Below, piece by piece: positions 5,686-6,231 of a stretch of 6,231 nt of DNA. The DNA comes from Actinomycetes bacterium. Lineage in GTDB: Bacteria; Actinomycetota; Acidimicrobiia; Acidimicrobiales; Palsa-688. Location: contig JAKAZH010000107.1 in assembly GCA_021815935.1 (NCBI GenBank), positions 1 through 6,231 of the forward strand, written 5' to 3'. The notes under the pieces were generated by a model. It was not told the DNA's origin, searched no databases, and was given only the letters and a program-made list of their open reading frames with translations. The position numbers and the translations under genes were made by a program. The stretch's first letter is position 1. Each line of letters opens with the position of its first letter.

Positions 5686-6231
5686 CCGTTGACCACGTGT
5701 GCTGTGAACCACTGGTTTACCGTCCCCTCCAGTGGTCCCCACTTGTAGGGGTCTATGAACTGGATCGGAATCGACGACAGAGGCGGGACGAGCTTGTGCT
5801 GGCTGGTTCCGTTGATGATCGGGAAGAACAGCGAGTCACCGTGAGGGTCCCCTGTCAGCATCACTTGCTGACCGGCGGGTGAGTAGACGAAGTCCGCGAA
5901 CTGCTTCGCTTCCGCCTGCTCCGCAGCCGAGACCTTGTCGTCGATGCCTATCACGCCGGGTAGCGCGGTGACCTGTGAGGGGTAGGCCACCTTTATTTGG
6001 GGGTACTTGTACTCGAAGCCGATACCGGCCGAGTTCTGCACGATCGCTGCGCTTATCTGGCCTTGGAGCAGGGCGGTGAGGGTAACTTTGTTCGTGGCGT
6101 AGACATGCAATCGGTTAGCTGCGAGGGCCGAGAAGTACTGCTCGCCCTGCGTGACCCCGCCGAGCTCGTTCAACATACCTGCGACGAAGCTGTACGTCGG
6201 CCCCGATACCGCCGGGTTGTTCATCCCGACC
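5682..6231 (-). CDS. ABC transporter substrate-binding protein, iron class (N-terminus outside window)
   Basis: Only the C-terminal 182 residues are visible; the signal peptide, the N-terminal lobe and the start lie beyond the right edge. The visible part matches the second half of FbpA-type/family 1 solute-binding proteins. NNPAVSGPTYSFVAG near the beginning is the usual segment after the hinge. It is followed by LLQGQISAAIVQNSAG and then LPGVIGIDD. A helix, SAAEQAEAKQFADFVYSPAGQ, comes next, and the end is WGPLEGTVNQWF. The protein should bind its ligand outside the membrane and hand it to the fused permease encoded immediately downstream. Ferric iron is the most likely ligand by family, but binding proteins for 2-aminoethylphosphonate and other anions share this fold and the same permease type. 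The metal-ligand tyrosines cannot be checked without the missing half. The stop TGA lies at 5684-5682 and overlaps the proposed TTG start of the permease gene. Confidence 0.87.
   Translation of the reverse strand, partial: VGMNNPAVSGPTYSFVAGMLNELGGVTQGEQYFSALAANRLHVYATNKVTLTALLQGQISAAIVQNSAGIGFEYKYPQIKVAYPSQVTALPGVIGIDDKVSAAEQAEAKQFADFVYSPAGQQVMLTGDPHGDSLFFPIINGTSQHKLVPPLSSIPIQFIDPYKWGPLEGTVNQWFTAHVVNG

Overview
The window is high-GC bacterial DNA in which every supported gene lies on the minus strand. The G/C-rich third codon positions, the use of GTG and TTG starts, and an exported SGNH hydrolase of a type common in actinomycetes suggest an actinobacterium. That is an inference from composition and gene type; the genus cannot be read from the sequence. 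Both ends cut through genes: the right edge truncates the N-terminal part of a binding protein, and the left edge truncates the C-terminal tail of the hydrolase.

Right to left (in transcription order), about 6231-1627 is one compact operon. It encodes the C-terminal 182 residues of a periplasmic-type iron-class solute-binding protein, then a two-domain (fused) FbpB-type permease, then an FbpC-type ATPase with a C-terminal TOBE-like domain. Next, 47 bases downstream, comes a multi-pass membrane protein that resembles the poorly characterised COG4280 family and carries two ExxE motifs. A 66-residue two-helix membrane protein follows. Three of the four junctions are start/stop overlaps or possible overlaps (TTGA, ATGA, TGATG), which points to translational coupling. 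The first three genes form a complete ABC importer, most likely for ferric iron or a ferric-like ligand. The last two look like an accessory membrane module that travels with it, possibly for metal transport, but their function is unknown.

A 187-base gap (1440-1626) without a gene contains a perfect 9-bp inverted repeat just upstream of the next start codon. After it, 1439 down to the left edge encodes a membrane-anchored, cell-surface SGNH/GDSL hydrolase. It has an N-terminal transmembrane anchor, a Ser/Thr/Pro-rich linker, a beta-rich N-terminal domain and a catalytic domain with all the expected SGNH blocks. It probably forms its own transcription unit or is distally co-transcribed.

I see no RNA gene, insertion sequence, CRISPR array, attachment site or convincing Rho-independent terminator. 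The ordinary parts are the importer and the hydrolase. The part least described in the literature, as far as I know, is the COG4280-like protein with its small coupled partner.
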